Below are positions 19,558 to 28,895 of a DNA stretch of 64,000 bases, piece by piece. Numbering within the stretch: the stretch's first letter is position 1; each line of letters begins with the position of its first letter. The position numbers and the translations under genes are program-made. Source of the stretch: Pseudoalteromonas sp. P1-9 (GTDB lineage Bacteria; Pseudomonadota; Gammaproteobacteria; Enterobacterales; Alteromonadaceae); the NCBI RefSeq assembly GCF_001399975.1, contig NZ_LKBD01000001.1, forward strand, positions 124,001 through 188,000. Reading direction: 5' to 3'. Below the pieces are notes generated by a model. That model saw only the letters and a program-made list of their open reading frames with translations, was not told the origin of the DNA and made no database searches.

Positions 19558-20010
19558 CTATTGTCCTGTAGAAGACTGTCCATTTCGGTTTTGTAGTGCT
19601 CTTCTTTCCAATTCGCGTTCAGCATAGTCCGCGTTTTCTTTCTTTTCACGGCGATCGAGGTAGCCAATCTTGTAGCCTTTATCAAACTCTGCGCGGATTT
19701 CAAATGGACACACATTTGGGTTTTCAATGTCTTTTTGCGCTAATTCAAACCCATTTTCATAAGTACAATACTCTTTAATACCCGCAGTAAAGCCATCAAG
19801 GTAGAGATCTTGCGCATTTGGCGGTAACGCTTCGCCACACTGTGCTTTATACTTATCAAAAGCACGCACACTTTTTCCTTTTTGCGCAGTCGTCAATCCT
19901 AACTGCTGCCAATCAGTTTGAGTACTGCATACAAACTCATTGTCTGTTGATGTTGACTGACAGCCTGCCAAAGAAATAGCAGCGATAAATAAACACATTT
20001 TAGTTTTCAT
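19558..20010 (-). CDS. DUF2799 lipoprotein, copy A
   Basis: 150 aa lipoprotein with lipobox LAGC (residues 14-17). Same layout as its neighbour: GKSVRAFDKYKAQCG, YLDGFTAGIKEYCT, CPFEIRAEFDKGYKIG, then a charged C-terminal helix. It lies 9 bp after the TPR gene of the TonB2 operon and 14 bp before copy B, so it is likely the seventh gene of the same transcript. A role in outer-membrane uptake is inference from context. Confidence 0.8.
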   Translation of the reverse strand: MKTKMCLFIAAISLAGCQSTSTDNEFVCSTQTDWQQLGLTTAQKGKSVRAFDKYKAQCGEALPPNAQDLYLDGFTAGIKEYCTYENGFELAQKDIENPNVCPFEIRAEFDKGYKIGYLDRREKKENADYAERELERRALQNRNGQSSTGQ

Positions 20011-20019
20011 TGTTCTTCC

Positions 20020-21402
20020 TTAAATTTCTGCTTGTTGTTTTTTTGTCACAATAATATTTTCAAGCAAGGCTATTTGCTCTGAAATACCACGTGTTTCAGG
20101 GAAACGACTTGTCACACTTTTTAAAACGGTCAGAGCCGCATCGTATTTTTGAATATCGACATACAGTTGAGCGCGACTTAACATTGCTTGCTTTTGCCAG
20201 TCTCTTAGTGCTTCTGCACGTAAATATAAAGTTTCTGCTTGGGTGAATGACTTTCTATCAATTAAATAATCGGCATAGGCAACTAATGCCTGTCCATGAT
20301 TTGGGTTGGCATCCAATGCCAATTTAAATGCCCTGTCAGCTGCATTGAGGTTTGCTGTTTCACTATTCAGTATGGCTTTATGCAAATAAATAACGCTTTT
20401 GGTTTGCCCATCAAAGGTTGAAAGCTTGTTTTCAAGAGATGCCAAAATGGTTTTACTTTGTTGCCAAAGGCTACGTTGTGATAACCAAGTCAGGTATGTA
20501 TTTAAACTGGTTAAATCCAAATCATATTGTGATAAATGGGTGTTAATCAGCTCCACCGCGCGCTCAAAACTGTCTTGTTGTAAATGCAACTGTGCTGCTG
20601 TTTTTAAGTTAGTTTCACGCTTATCACCTAGTAAAATGGCCATTTCTAGCGATGCCAGTGCGGCACGAGAGTCGTTTTGTTCAAGCGATAAAATCGCCTG
20701 ATTAAGCCATAACTTGCTGTCATTCGGTGATTTTGCAATTAGCTCACTTAACAGGGCAGCCGCTGCTTGGTACATTTTTGCCTGCGTGAGCGCAACAAAT
20801 AATCCTTGCTGCCACTGCGTTTGTGCAGGTTCGATTGCCAAAGCTTGTTGATAAGCATTAATTGCTGAGTAAGGGCCGTGCAGCGTTAAGTTTAAATATG
20901 CCAACTGACCATACACCACCGCATCATTAGCCCCCAGCGCTATGGCTTTGGCAAAATATTCTCGTGCCTTGTGTTGATCATCTTTGATTAAGTAAAGCTG
21001 CCCTAGGTCACTGTGCGCTCTAACTAACTGCGGACTTCTTGTAAGTGAAGCAAGGTATGTTTTTTCTGCCTTTTCATAATCTTCTAAGGCGAAATAAAGC
21101 TGTGCTTTTAACACCAGCATGGCAACACTCAGTTCGATATCGTAAAACGCTTCCAGCTCTTTTAACACTGCTTGCTTGTCACCGCTTTCTAATAACCCGC
21201 GCAGACGCTCGGCTGTTTCAAGTTCTTCAGGCGCAATATTGGCTTCTTTTTCGCTATAAGGTCCTGAAAATTGTGGCAGTACAAATGTTGGTTGTTCTAC
21301 TTCAATTTTAAATTTGCTGGTTAAATTACTTGCGTTACTAGGCAAGCTGTTCACAGCAATAAAAGCGCACGAAGCAAAAAATAAGGGGGTTAGTTTATTC
21401 AT
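20020..21402 (-). CDS. TPR protein of the TonB2 system
   Basis: 460 aa with a signal peptide (cleavage near LPSNA). It has about nine to ten tetratricopeptide repeats, for example AHSDLGQLYLIKDDQHKAREYF and VVYGQLAYLNL. Proteins of this type close the DUF3450-ExbB-ExbB2-ExbD2-TonB2 operon in Vibrio and Shewanella, where the equivalent protein is needed for TonB2 function. It sits 3 bp after tonB. Periplasmic scaffolding is the expected role. Confidence 0.85.
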   Translation of the reverse strand: MNKLTPLFFASCAFIAVNSLPSNASNLTSKFKIEVEQPTFVLPQFSGPYSEKEANIAPEELETAERLRGLLESGDKQAVLKELEAFYDIELSVAMLVLKAQLYFALEDYEKAEKTYLASLTRSPQLVRAHSDLGQLYLIKDDQHKAREYFAKAIALGANDAVVYGQLAYLNLTLHGPYSAINAYQQALAIEPAQTQWQQGLFVALTQAKMYQAAAALLSELIAKSPNDSKLWLNQAILSLEQNDSRAALASLEMAILLGDKRETNLKTAAQLHLQQDSFERAVELINTHLSQYDLDLTSLNTYLTWLSQRSLWQQSKTILASLENKLSTFDGQTKSVIYLHKAILNSETANLNAADRAFKLALDANPNHGQALVAYADYLIDRKSFTQAETLYLRAEALRDWQKQAMLSRAQLYVDIQKYDAALTVLKSVTSRFPETRGISEQIALLENIIVTKKQQAEI

Positions 21403-21405
21403 TGT

Positions 21406-22095
21406 TTATCTGCCGTAATTAAAATGAATGCCATATAAATAAATTGCTTGCACGGGTTGGCCATCTTTTTTTGGAATACTAAAACGTGCATGCTCTACCC
21501 AATTTCGGATCACTTCGACCATTTCTGGGTACACGGGATCGGTGATTCGCTTAATATAAGGCTTACCAGTTTGATCGATTATCAGCTCAACTTCTGTTGA
21601 AACTCGCTTGATGCCTTTGCGCCGAATTGACAACGGTGGAGGAAAGTACTTTTGCTTCACAACCTGTGGCACCTGATCAAGTTTCTCTACTGCCATCAGC
21701 GGCATATCAAGCGCTAGACGCTGTTGTATCATTTTGGCGTCCATGGTGAACTCAGGCAGTGCCAACGACTGCACTTTAGGCAATGTCATTTTCGGTTTAT
21801 CCGCGTAATTTATCTGTGGTCCATCACCTAAGCCCGCAATGTTTAAACTAGTTTGTGATGCTTCACTACTTTGCGAAGTGCTTTTCATAGGCGGAGGCGG
21901 TGGAGGCGGCGGCGCAGGCAATGCAACATCCAATTTTCGCACTGCGAGCGTCGCCTCGGGAAGCTCCGGTGTTTGTTTTAACCAATGCAATACACTGACA
22001 AGCCCAACGACCAAAAATAAGCTAATACTCCATGGAGCAATTGTGCAAAATAGTGATTGTGGTGTTAGTTGAGGCTGACTTACCATCGTCATCAT
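21406..22095 (-). CDS. tonB2: TonB2-type energy-transducing protein
   Basis: 229 aa. One N-terminal transmembrane helix (SISLFLVVGLVSVLHWL), a short proline-rich stretch (PAPPPPPPPPM), and a C-terminal TonB domain ending in VEHARFSIPKKDGQPVQAIY. TonB2 proteins have a shorter periplasmic spacer than TonB1, as here. It transmits proton-motive force to outer-membrane receptors. The start overlaps the exbD stop by 4 bp. Confidence 0.9.
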   Translation of the reverse strand: MMTMVSQPQLTPQSLFCTIAPWSISLFLVVGLVSVLHWLKQTPELPEATLAVRKLDVALPAPPPPPPPPMKSTSQSSEASQTSLNIAGLGDGPQINYADKPKMTLPKVQSLALPEFTMDAKMIQQRLALDMPLMAVEKLDQVPQVVKQKYFPPPLSIRRKGIKRVSTEVELIIDQTGKPYIKRITDPVYPEMVEVIRNWVEHARFSIPKKDGQPVQAIYLYGIHFNYGR

Positions 22096-22499
22096 TTCAC
22101 CTGTGTCGCTAAGCTGATATTTTCAACCCCAGCCAACTTTGCTTGGTCAATTACTTTTACCAATAATTCTGTTGGCACGCGTTTATCCGCTTGAATAACT
22201 AATGGCCGCGGTTTAGTCCTACTCGCTTGCATTAAAGTGGCTCTGACGCCTGCCACCCCGATATTTGTACCGGCATACATCACTTGCCCTGCGTCAGTAA
22301 TGGCAAGCATAAGCACCGACTTTTGTAATTGTTGGCTGGAAACGGCGCTGGGTTTATCAACTTCCACACCGGTTTCTTTGACAAATACTGTGGTAACAAT
22401 GAAAAAGATAAGCAGAATAAACACCACATCTAATAATGGTGCTAAGTCAATTTCTTGGCTTTTACTGTCTTCTATTTTTTGCTCTATTAACGAACGCAT
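22092..22499 (-). CDS. exbD2: ExbD2 biopolymer transport protein
   Basis: 135 aa from the ATG at 22499, which follows a GGAGG within the end of the upstream gene; an in-frame GTG six codons earlier is less likely. One N-terminal membrane helix with the conserved Asp in IDLAPLLDVVFILLIFFIV, then a periplasmic domain. ExbD forms the proton channel with ExbB. It overlaps exbB2 by 13 bp and tonB2 by 4 bp. Confidence 0.92.
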   Translation of the reverse strand: MRSLIEQKIEDSKSQEIDLAPLLDVVFILLIFFIVTTVFVKETGVEVDKPSAVSSQQLQKSVLMLAITDAGQVMYAGTNIGVAGVRATLMQASRTKPRPLVIQADKRVPTELLVKVIDQAKLAGVENISLATQVK

Positions 22500-22891
22500 A
22501 CAGCCTCCACCTGCCAAGTTGCTACTTTGCTTTTCAATAAGGTATGAAGCAGTAACCCTGGCACAACAAATACCAGCCCTAGTTGTGTTGTGTACATTGC
22601 ACTTGCGATACCACCACTTACCATCTCTTGCATATCGAGCCCATTATTCAATGACATAAAATTGAAGGTACTCAATAGTCCACTAATGGTGCCAAGTAGC
22701 CCCAGCAAAGGTAGAGCAGCAAGTAAGGTTTTTAGTGCTGCAACCCAATAATTACAGCGCATTAACCATGCTTGAGAGGGCTTAATAAAGAACAACAGCG
22801 ATAACAACTTGCCATAACTGAAGATGGCAACTGCCAACAGAGCCCAAACCACAGCGTTACTAAAAAGTTTTAAATAAATCGAAAAATCCAT
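22487..22891 (-). CDS. exbB2: ExbB2 (MotA/TolQ/ExbB family), short form
   Basis: 134 aa with three hydrophobic helices. The family core LLAALPLLGLLGTISGLLSTFNFM and a VSGGIASAMYTTQLGLVFVVPGLLLH segment are present. It is shorter than classical ExbB (~240 aa) but normal for the TonB2 cluster. It partners ExbD2 and the longer ExbB-like protein encoded just upstream. Confidence 0.9.
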   Translation of the reverse strand: MDFSIYLKLFSNAVVWALLAVAIFSYGKLLSLLFFIKPSQAWLMRCNYWVAALKTLLAALPLLGLLGTISGLLSTFNFMSLNNGLDMQEMVSGGIASAMYTTQLGLVFVVPGLLLHTLLKSKVATWQVEAVCVR

Positions 22892-22894
22892 ACT

Positions 22895-24160
22895 TTAAAA
22901 CTCATATTTACTGAGCTGAATCGCATTTGCTTCAAGTTTTGTATTATGGCTTTTTGCTTTTCGACTAAGTAATGCACTTAAAATCAGCGACGGAATGGCA
23001 ACAATTAAACCTAACTCTGTGGTTACTAACGCCTCTGAGATTCCACCTGAAACCGTTGCCGCATCTCCTGTGCCAAAGGTATTCATCATCATAAAGGTGT
23101 TGATCATGCCCGATACCGTTCCCAGTAGACCAAGTAAAGGCGCAATCGCTGCCGAAGTGGCTACAACACCTAGGTAATTCTCGACTTGGTAGCGATATTT
23201 CATTAAAAACGCCACTAGCTGGTCGTCACGTTGGCTTGAAACAGGGTAATTTTTGGCAATTTCAACCAGTTGGTGTTCCGCACCGCGAAGTTCGTAAGTG
23301 CTTGATAAACGTGCTGTAAGATCTGATTTAACGATTGGCAGCTTTAACAGCTGTATCGCTTTAATCATTGCCACGACAAATGATAACGCACCAAAAAACA
23401 AAATAGGTAAGGCCCAAACACCGCCTTTTTTAATGTGTTCAATAATGCCTTGTTGTTTATTTTGCAGCTTTGACGCATTGCCAAGGGTTGGGTCAAACAT
23501 TACAGTACCAAGTCCTGTTTGATTAAGCTGCGCTAATTGAGCAACCTCACTCTCCCTGTAAACCCCCTTGACTAAACTTGGGATTGCTTGATTGATATGC
23601 TGTTCAACAAGACCTCCCAGCGCTCGTTCTTGGTTGTAAGCAAGCGAAATTGGGCCCATTTCAAGCACATTAAAATGTGCTATCTCACCAGATTCATCCA
23701 CTACTTTTGATGGTTGCCAACGTGGTACAAGCGCATCGACGAGTTGGTTTTGTAAGGTATTAAAAACGTTTTCACTGATTACCACTTCACCATGAGCGTT
23801 TGTAAACTGGCCAAGTGGAGTGCCATTTTGTTCGAAATAACTTTGTAAAAGTAGCTTTTGATAATTATCTTGTGCACGCCATTTTTCAACACGCTGTGAA
23901 AGTTGTTCAACACTCAAAATTTGCTCATCAGCTACACGTTGTATAGCAGATGCTTTTTCACGAAGCGCTTTAACATCGTTAAGTGCTTGGTTTATTTGTT
24001 TTTGATAAGAAAGCGATTGTTGATTAATTTGCTTCTCAATGGAAATCAACTGTTGCTTTGATTTAGCAATTCGCTCAAGCAGTTGTTGGTTAACATTTGT
24101 CTCACTAAAGGCCGTTGTACTTAATAGCAACAGAAGTAAGCTTACTAAACGAACCATCAT
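22895..24160 (-). CDS. Long ExbB-like protein with periplasmic coiled-coil domain (TtpC-like)
   Basis: 421 aa. A signal peptide is followed by ~230 residues of coiled-coil/periplasmic sequence (QQLISIEKQINQQ and similar). The C-terminal MotA/TolQ/ExbB core reads APLLGLLGTVSGMINTFMMM and VSGGISEALVTTELGLIVAIPSLI. This architecture matches the third inner-membrane component (TtpC) of TonB2 systems. Its start overlaps the end of the DUF3450 gene. Confidence 0.87.
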   Translation of the reverse strand: MMVRLVSLLLLLLSTTAFSETNVNQQLLERIAKSKQQLISIEKQINQQSLSYQKQINQALNDVKALREKASAIQRVADEQILSVEQLSQRVEKWRAQDNYQKLLLQSYFEQNGTPLGQFTNAHGEVVISENVFNTLQNQLVDALVPRWQPSKVVDESGEIAHFNVLEMGPISLAYNQERALGGLVEQHINQAIPSLVKGVYRESEVAQLAQLNQTGLGTVMFDPTLGNASKLQNKQQGIIEHIKKGGVWALPILFFGALSFVVAMIKAIQLLKLPIVKSDLTARLSSTYELRGAEHQLVEIAKNYPVSSQRDDQLVAFLMKYRYQVENYLGVVATSAAIAPLLGLLGTVSGMINTFMMMNTFGTGDAATVSGGISEALVTTELGLIVAIPSLILSALLSRKAKSHNTKLEANAIQLSKYEF

Positions 24161-24951
24161 AGACGCTCCTTATCAATACTTGCAATTGCCAATGGCGCCT
24201 TTATAAATGATGCATTAGTCGGTTTCTCAAGCATAGCTTTGATTGCTAGCAAATCAGCTGATAAGCCTTCGATGTTTGGACCTATAAGCTGTTTTGCAGC
24301 TGCCCCGTGATGCCATTGCCAGCCGGATTGTTCAACGCGACCTATACCGTAAAACTCACCATCATCACTGATATACCAAGCTTGTGACAGGCCTAAGTAA
24401 ATTTGATTAACTAAACGCTCGGAATTGCCCTCACTTGACGGTAAACGCATATTGGTATTGTGTATTGCTATACGATGATTAAATTCATCAGCCGCTTTAT
24501 ACATGCTCAGTAAGCGTTCTAATTTTTCGCTATTTGGTAGCTCGGTTTGTTCAATTTGGGTTGTTTTAGTTTGCCAATCGTTTTGTAACGGTGGCGGAAG
24601 TAGGGGAGTAATTCGTTTGACGAAAAGGTGCGCATTTTTTAATGCAGCATCGACTGTTTGTTGACTTTTTTCAAAAGCAAGTTGTTGCTCAGTTAAGGCT
24701 AGGCGTTTTGTATCGACCTCACTGCGTGCTGCATTTGCCGTTTTGAGTAATGCATTAAGCGCTTGTTTCTCTTGCTTTAAAAGTGATAATTGATTTTTTA
24801 GAGCTTGTTCATTGGCCTGCCAGCTGAGTTGAAGTTTGCCCTTTTGACTTTCAAGATCCAGCCATTGTTGCATTAATTCTGCATCCGATGATTGCGCATA
24901 AACAAACATTGGTGACAGCGCTGTCAAAGCTAACGCAAAAAAATGTTTCAT
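24157..24951 (-). CDS. DUF3450 periplasmic protein, first gene of the TonB2 operon
   Basis: 264 aa with a signal peptide (ALTALSPMFVYA) and a long coiled coil over residues ~25-110 rich in Leu/Gln/Lys. The globular C-terminal half contains the family segment RIAIHNTNMRLPS and GIGRVEQSGWQWHHG. DUF3450 proteins precede the ExbB fusion gene in these operons. It starts the transcript; promoter elements would lie in the 412-bp gap to its right. Confidence 0.85.
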   Translation of the reverse strand: MKHFFALALTALSPMFVYAQSSDAELMQQWLDLESQKGKLQLSWQANEQALKNQLSLLKQEKQALNALLKTANAARSEVDTKRLALTEQQLAFEKSQQTVDAALKNAHLFVKRITPLLPPPLQNDWQTKTTQIEQTELPNSEKLERLLSMYKAADEFNHRIAIHNTNMRLPSSEGNSERLVNQIYLGLSQAWYISDDGEFYGIGRVEQSGWQWHHGAAAKQLIGPNIEGLSADLLAIKAMLEKPTNASFIKAPLAIASIDKERL

Positions 24952-25363
24952 TGCTTATCCTTGTTGTAATTATTTCCTGCCCTTTTTCAAAAAGAATTAC
25001 AAATGAACAACAAAGAAGCAACAAATTTGTGACAAGCGGCATTGAACATTAAATAAATTCATCTAACGGCTGAATTTAAATAGAAAAACTAAATACCTAT
25101 AACATGGAAAGCCAAAAACTCCAGCTAGAGAAAGGTGAAATCCGTAAACCCCATTTACAGCTCAAACACACCTCTCATTGATTTTTTGTATTAATCTGGT
25201 GCAAAGCTACTTAAGCCATAAATACTAAAGAAGCACGTTTCAGCGGGCATATTTCACTCAAAATTAGCCTCTATTTCTTGATAATAGGCACAAGCAGGAC
25301 TACTTTTTGAGTATCGTTATGCATTATGTATAACGCTTAGCGCAGCAATAATAAGGATTAACT
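24952..25363. other. Divergent intergenic region, 412 bp
   Basis: No coding frame. It holds copy 2 of the TGTAAA-GGGG-TTTACA motif in reverse orientation (25,142-25,160) and a dyad CGTTAT-9 nt-ATAACG at 25,315-25,335 about 30 bp before the start of the PstS-like gene. It should contain the promoters of both divergent units. I see no convincing Fur box. Confidence 0.5.
25142..25160. repeat. TGTAAA-GGGG-TTTACA motif, copy 2 (reverse)
   Basis: CCGTAAACCCCATTTACAG, the reverse complement of the copy at 6,095 with one base changed. The only copy not directly beside a gene's 3' end. Confidence 0.45.
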
Positions 25364-25804
25364 ATGTTATTACCTTCTCCAAAGAAAACGTGGAAAGTTG
25401 TTTGTGTAGTATCCACAATGGCATTAATGAATATGTCTCATGCAATCGCAGATGTTGCGGTTGTTGTTCATCCAACCAATGATTCAACCTTTGATCAAGG
25501 TACAATCAAAAAGATCTTTTTAGGAAAAACAAAAAGTTATACTAATGGTCGCTCTGCGATTTTAATTAGTGCCAACTACAGTGATCCCGCGACTGAAGAA
25601 TTTAATTCAAAAGTACTGGGTAAATCGAGTAGCCAAGTTAAGGCTTATTGGTCAAAGATTTTATTTACAGGTAAGGGAACGCCCCCTCAGGAAATGGACT
25701 CAAACGCCGCCGTTATATCAAGCATCGCCTCTAACCCTGATGCAATCGGCTATTTAGATGCAAGCGCTGTAACAAGCGATGTAAAAGTCGTAGCTACATT
25801 TTGA
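25364..25804 (+). CDS. Small PstS-like phosphate-binding family protein
   Basis: 146 aa with a signal peptide (to about Ala-30). It then has a single PBP-like lobe: VVHPTNDSTFDQGTIKKIFLGK, YWSKILFTGKGTPP and SNPDAIGYLDAS. Such short 'phosphate ABC transporter substrate-binding' proteins are about half the length of PstS and usually lack a transporter. A good ribosome-binding site (AAGGATTA) precedes the ATG. The next gene, a porin, starts 11 bp after its stop, so an operon for outer-membrane anion uptake is plausible. Confidence 0.78.
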   Translation: MLLPSPKKTWKVVCVVSTMALMNMSHAIADVAVVVHPTNDSTFDQGTIKKIFLGKTKSYTNGRSAILISANYSDPATEEFNSKVLGKSSSQVKAYWSKILFTGKGTPPQEMDSNAAVISSIASNPDAIGYLDASAVTSDVKVVATF

Positions 25805-25815
25805 GGAGAGATAAT

Positions 25816-26952
25816 ATGAAAAAGCTTTCACTGGTCGCGTCGGCATTACTGGTTATCTTTTCACAATCAGCAAGTGCAGAACTAAATATAAGTGGATATG
25901 GTTCGATTATCGCAGGTAAAACCCTGGGTACTGTGGATGATCCACTGAACCCTGGACAAACCCGAGATGAGATTCTTACCGCAGATTTTTACGATGTAGG
26001 TCAATATACAAACGACCTCACATTTAAAGCTGAATCGATTATTGCGGTACAAGGTATCTACAAATTTAACAATAAGCTGTCGGTAACGGCACAGCTAGTA
26101 GCAAAAGGCGTGGATGACTTTAATCCAGAGTTTGATTGGTATTACGTTACTTACCAAGCTAACGAAGACTGGACTTTTATGGCTGGACGACGCAACATTC
26201 CTATGTACTACTTCTCAGAATATGCTGAGGTGGGGTATGCCTATCCTTGGATGCGTCCTCCTTCAAACCTATATTGGTGGCAAGTCACTCAATTTGATGG
26301 TGCACATGCCATGTATAGCTTCGAGCTCGGTGACTACTCCAACACCATAACCGCTTTTTATGGTAACGAATATTCAGACGATAATGTCGAAATGCTGTAT
26401 TACGATAAGCTCTATGGTGGTAATGCACGGACAGTAAATGAGTACTGGACAGACATCGCTGGTTTTAATTGGAATATGTCGGGTGATTTTTTTGATTTGC
26501 GTTTTGTTTACTTTCAAAATGACAGAGATAGGGAAACCATTCAACAAGATGGCAGCATCAGTCCATACACACCATTCTCACAGCAGTTTATAGGCTTTGG
26601 CGGACAAGTAAATATAAGTGATTTCACCATTCTTTTTGATATGAACTATGTGGAATACGATGATGCTGTAGGAACAGAGTTCCCAACTTACTTAATCTCT
26701 GTGGTTTATAACATTGATGAATTTCAACCTTATATCTCATACTCAAAAGCAGATCATGAACGTGCCAATGTTCCGACTGAAGACTTAGAAGAACACTATA
26801 TGCTGAGTTATGGCTTGCGATATGACTTCCATTCAAATGTAGCATTTAAAGTCCAATATGATACGTTTGTGGATCAAGGTGATGAAGCCACGGGTTGGGC
26901 ATACCATGGTGATTCCAGAACAATCACTATGGGTATAGACTTCGTATTTTAA
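25816..26952 (+). CDS. Outer-membrane porin-like beta-barrel
   Basis: 378 aa from the ATG at 25816 (AGGAGAG upstream; a TTG at 25801 is less likely). Signal peptide to about ASAE. The mature part alternates aromatic and polar residues in amphipathic strands, with many Tyr/Trp/Phe girdle residues, and ends in Phe (GIDFVF), as expected for BAM-assembled barrels. Weak likeness to phosphate-selective porins, supported by the preceding PstS-like gene. Substrate unproven. The operon ends at the terminator at 26,961. Confidence 0.8.
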   Translation: MKKLSLVASALLVIFSQSASAELNISGYGSIIAGKTLGTVDDPLNPGQTRDEILTADFYDVGQYTNDLTFKAESIIAVQGIYKFNNKLSVTAQLVAKGVDDFNPEFDWYYVTYQANEDWTFMAGRRNIPMYYFSEYAEVGYAYPWMRPPSNLYWWQVTQFDGAHAMYSFELGDYSNTITAFYGNEYSDDNVEMLYYDKLYGGNARTVNEYWTDIAGFNWNMSGDFFDLRFVYFQNDRDRETIQQDGSISPYTPFSQQFIGFGGQVNISDFTILFDMNYVEYDDAVGTEFPTYLISVVYNIDEFQPYISYSKADHERANVPTEDLEEHYMLSYGLRYDFHSNVAFKVQYDTFVDQGDEATGWAYHGDSRTITMGIDFVF

Positions 26953-26960
26953 CTTTAATG

Positions 26961-26989
26961 AAAGGGCAATAATACTGTTGCCCTTTTTT
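26961..26989 (+). terminator. Intrinsic terminator
   Basis: AAAGGGCAA/TTGCCCTTT arms with a short loop, followed by TTTTTT; 8 bp after the porin stop. Confidence 0.9.
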
Positions 26990-27003
26990 GTATCCATTTA
27001 AAA

Positions 27004-28152
27004 CTATTGATTTTGTAACGAAAACTCATCGGCTCCTAGAATTCTAGCTTCTATCGCTTTGATGTGTTTTTTATCGGCACGACGCCATGCTTGTGGAATA
27101 GCGTAAACCCCGTTTACATAATCAAGAAAACTTTCAATTAACCGTGTGTTGGGTTGCCAACTGTTTATTTCTTTCAATTGTTCAACAAGTTGTTGCTGCG
27201 AATTAGCAGGTAATACCATGCCAGGTAGAGCGTAACAGGCATTACCTAACGTAATAAGCTTACCGCCTAGCTGCAAGGTTTCTAATCCAACGGTTGAATT
27301 AATGGTAATTGTCGCCTCAGCCCGTTTTATCAATTCAGACGCTTTTACCCCATTGGCAAACATCGCTTTATCATGGGCTTTATGTAAATGCGTGAATTTT
27401 TTGGGCCAGTTAGGATGCTCTTTAAATACCACTTTAAGGTTGCTTTGTGGCAACTCATCAATCGCGTGCATCACTTGCCAAAACAACTGCTCCATACTCT
27501 TTATCCAAGGTGAATGAACCACTACTTGGGTATCGTTTGGTACTTGAAATGGCACAAAAACATAATGTTCAGGAAGGGCTACTTCCGCGCTATCGCTAGT
27601 GCGATTTTTATGGTTTTTCGCTTGTTCTATCGCTGCGAGCGCAACCCCTGAAAGCTCTCGTTCTAAATAAAACTCTGGCACCTTTGGCAAACTTGATAAG
27701 TAGTTCACTCCCTTGGGATCTAAGCATGTGGTGTTAGGTACTAAGCCATTTTCAAAAAACATCACCGGAATATTTAAAGATTCAGCGGCGCATACCACAG
27801 TTTGATTTGGTAGCTTTTTACCGTTCCAAACAACCATTTTATCGGGCTGCTCTGCTTGGAATAAATCAATAAACTTCAAAAAGCGTAACGTTTCAATTAC
27901 TTTTAAGTACCCACGAAATACCTGACAAACTAGCTTTGATGAGAATAATGCGGGATGACGCGCTTTTTTCCTTAATAAATGATGCGCTAACATTTCATTA
28001 CTATCAAAATTCGCCAAATTTTTTGTGTGTTTCAACGCCCCTAAACGCGGCCAACCAGTTACATGAAGCTGCGCGTCTAGGTTCAGCTTGCTTACCAATT
28101 TTCGGTAATATTTAGCATGACTGCTATTTCGAGATACAAATAAAATACGCAT
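27004..28152 (-). CDS. Capsule polysaccharide synthesis-like protein (KpsS/LipB-like)
   Basis: About 382 aa from the ATG at 28152; a TTG two codons earlier is less likely. The fold resembles the capsule biosynthesis family of PF05159: MRILFVSRNSSHAKYYRKL at the start, VWNGKKLPNQTV, FFENGLVPNTTCLDPKGVNY, FVPFQVPNDTQVV and the sugar-binding ITINSTVGLETLQLGGKL motif. These enzymes build or transfer Kdo-type linkers of surface glycans. It is isolated here from other capsule genes, so the actual glycan is unknown. Confidence 0.75.
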   Translation of the reverse strand: MRILFVSRNSSHAKYYRKLVSKLNLDAQLHVTGWPRLGALKHTKNLANFDSNEMLAHHLLRKKARHPALFSSKLVCQVFRGYLKVIETLRFLKFIDLFQAEQPDKMVVWNGKKLPNQTVVCAAESLNIPVMFFENGLVPNTTCLDPKGVNYLSSLPKVPEFYLERELSGVALAAIEQAKNHKNRTSDSAEVALPEHYVFVPFQVPNDTQVVVHSPWIKSMEQLFWQVMHAIDELPQSNLKVVFKEHPNWPKKFTHLHKAHDKAMFANGVKASELIKRAEATITINSTVGLETLQLGGKLITLGNACYALPGMVLPANSQQQLVEQLKEINSWQPNTRLIESFLDYVNGVYAIPQAWRRADKKHIKAIEARILGADEFSLQNQ

Positions 28153-28466
28153 AAACAATAAGAAATCTGACTTTTTAGCGCAGTGTATGAAAGAAGTGTG
28201 ACGAAATGATTAAGCTATAAACGTGTATAACGGAATTACTGTAACTGACGCTAAACCTCGAAAATTTAAATCACATGGATATACAAAGCCCTCCAATAAT
28301 TTCCTGATTTTATTCAAAATACATATCGCATTGAATATCAATAGTGTTTCACAGTAAAAAGCGATGTATTTCGTAGCCACCTCTGTGTTACAAAAGGAGC
28401 TAGGATAAGTAAGATAAACGATCTTTCAGATCAGAATTAAATAATTAAACAAATAAAAGGCTCTGT
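28153..28466. other. Intergenic region, 314 bp
   Basis: Divergent promoter region between the glycan gene and the MAPEG gene. It contains a small dyad GATCT-ttc-AGATC at 28,420-28,432. Nothing else stands out. Confidence 0.4.
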
Positions 28467-28868
28467 ATGATCTATGCAATGTTTGGAATGGTTATATTAA
28501 CGTTTGCCGTTGGTATTGTGGCCGTTACTACTCGTATTAAAAGCGTTAAAAATGGCAGTGTGAAAATTAAATACTATCGCACGATGGAAGGCCAAGACGT
28601 ACCCGAAAAATTAACCACATCAACGCGTTGTTTTAACAACATGTTCGAAGTACCGGTATTATTTTATGTTGTCTCTACCTTGTTTGTGAGCCTAGAAATT
28701 ACGAATGGCTTAGCACTCACTTTGGCTTGGAGTTTTGTTACTTTTAGAACTTTACAGGCCTTTGTACACCTTACCTACAACAATGTACTACATCGCATGT
28801 TAACGTTTTGGGGTGCCGTGATTTCAGTGCTGTCAATGTGGATTATTTTGCTCATTCAAATAGCGTAA
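28467..28868 (+). CDS. MAPEG family membrane protein
   Basis: 133 aa with four hydrophobic helices. The MAPEG pattern FNNMFEVPVLFYV is followed by RTLQAFVHLTYNNVLHR with the conserved Arg/His/Asn residues. MAPEG proteins are small inner-membrane enzymes related to microsomal glutathione transferases. Substrate unknown. The GNAT gene follows after 27 bp and may be co-transcribed. Confidence 0.85.
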   Translation: MIYAMFGMVILTFAVGIVAVTTRIKSVKNGSVKIKYYRTMEGQDVPEKLTTSTRCFNNMFEVPVLFYVVSTLFVSLEITNGLALTLAWSFVTFRTLQAFVHLTYNNVLHRMLTFWGAVISVLSMWIILLIQIA

Positions 28869-28895
28869 CCCGTTCGAGAGTAACAAGGAGTACTA

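Noticed and set aside
24952-25363. Fur box ahead of the TonB2 operon
   Set aside because: No 19-bp GATAATGATAATCATTATC-like palindrome recognisable.
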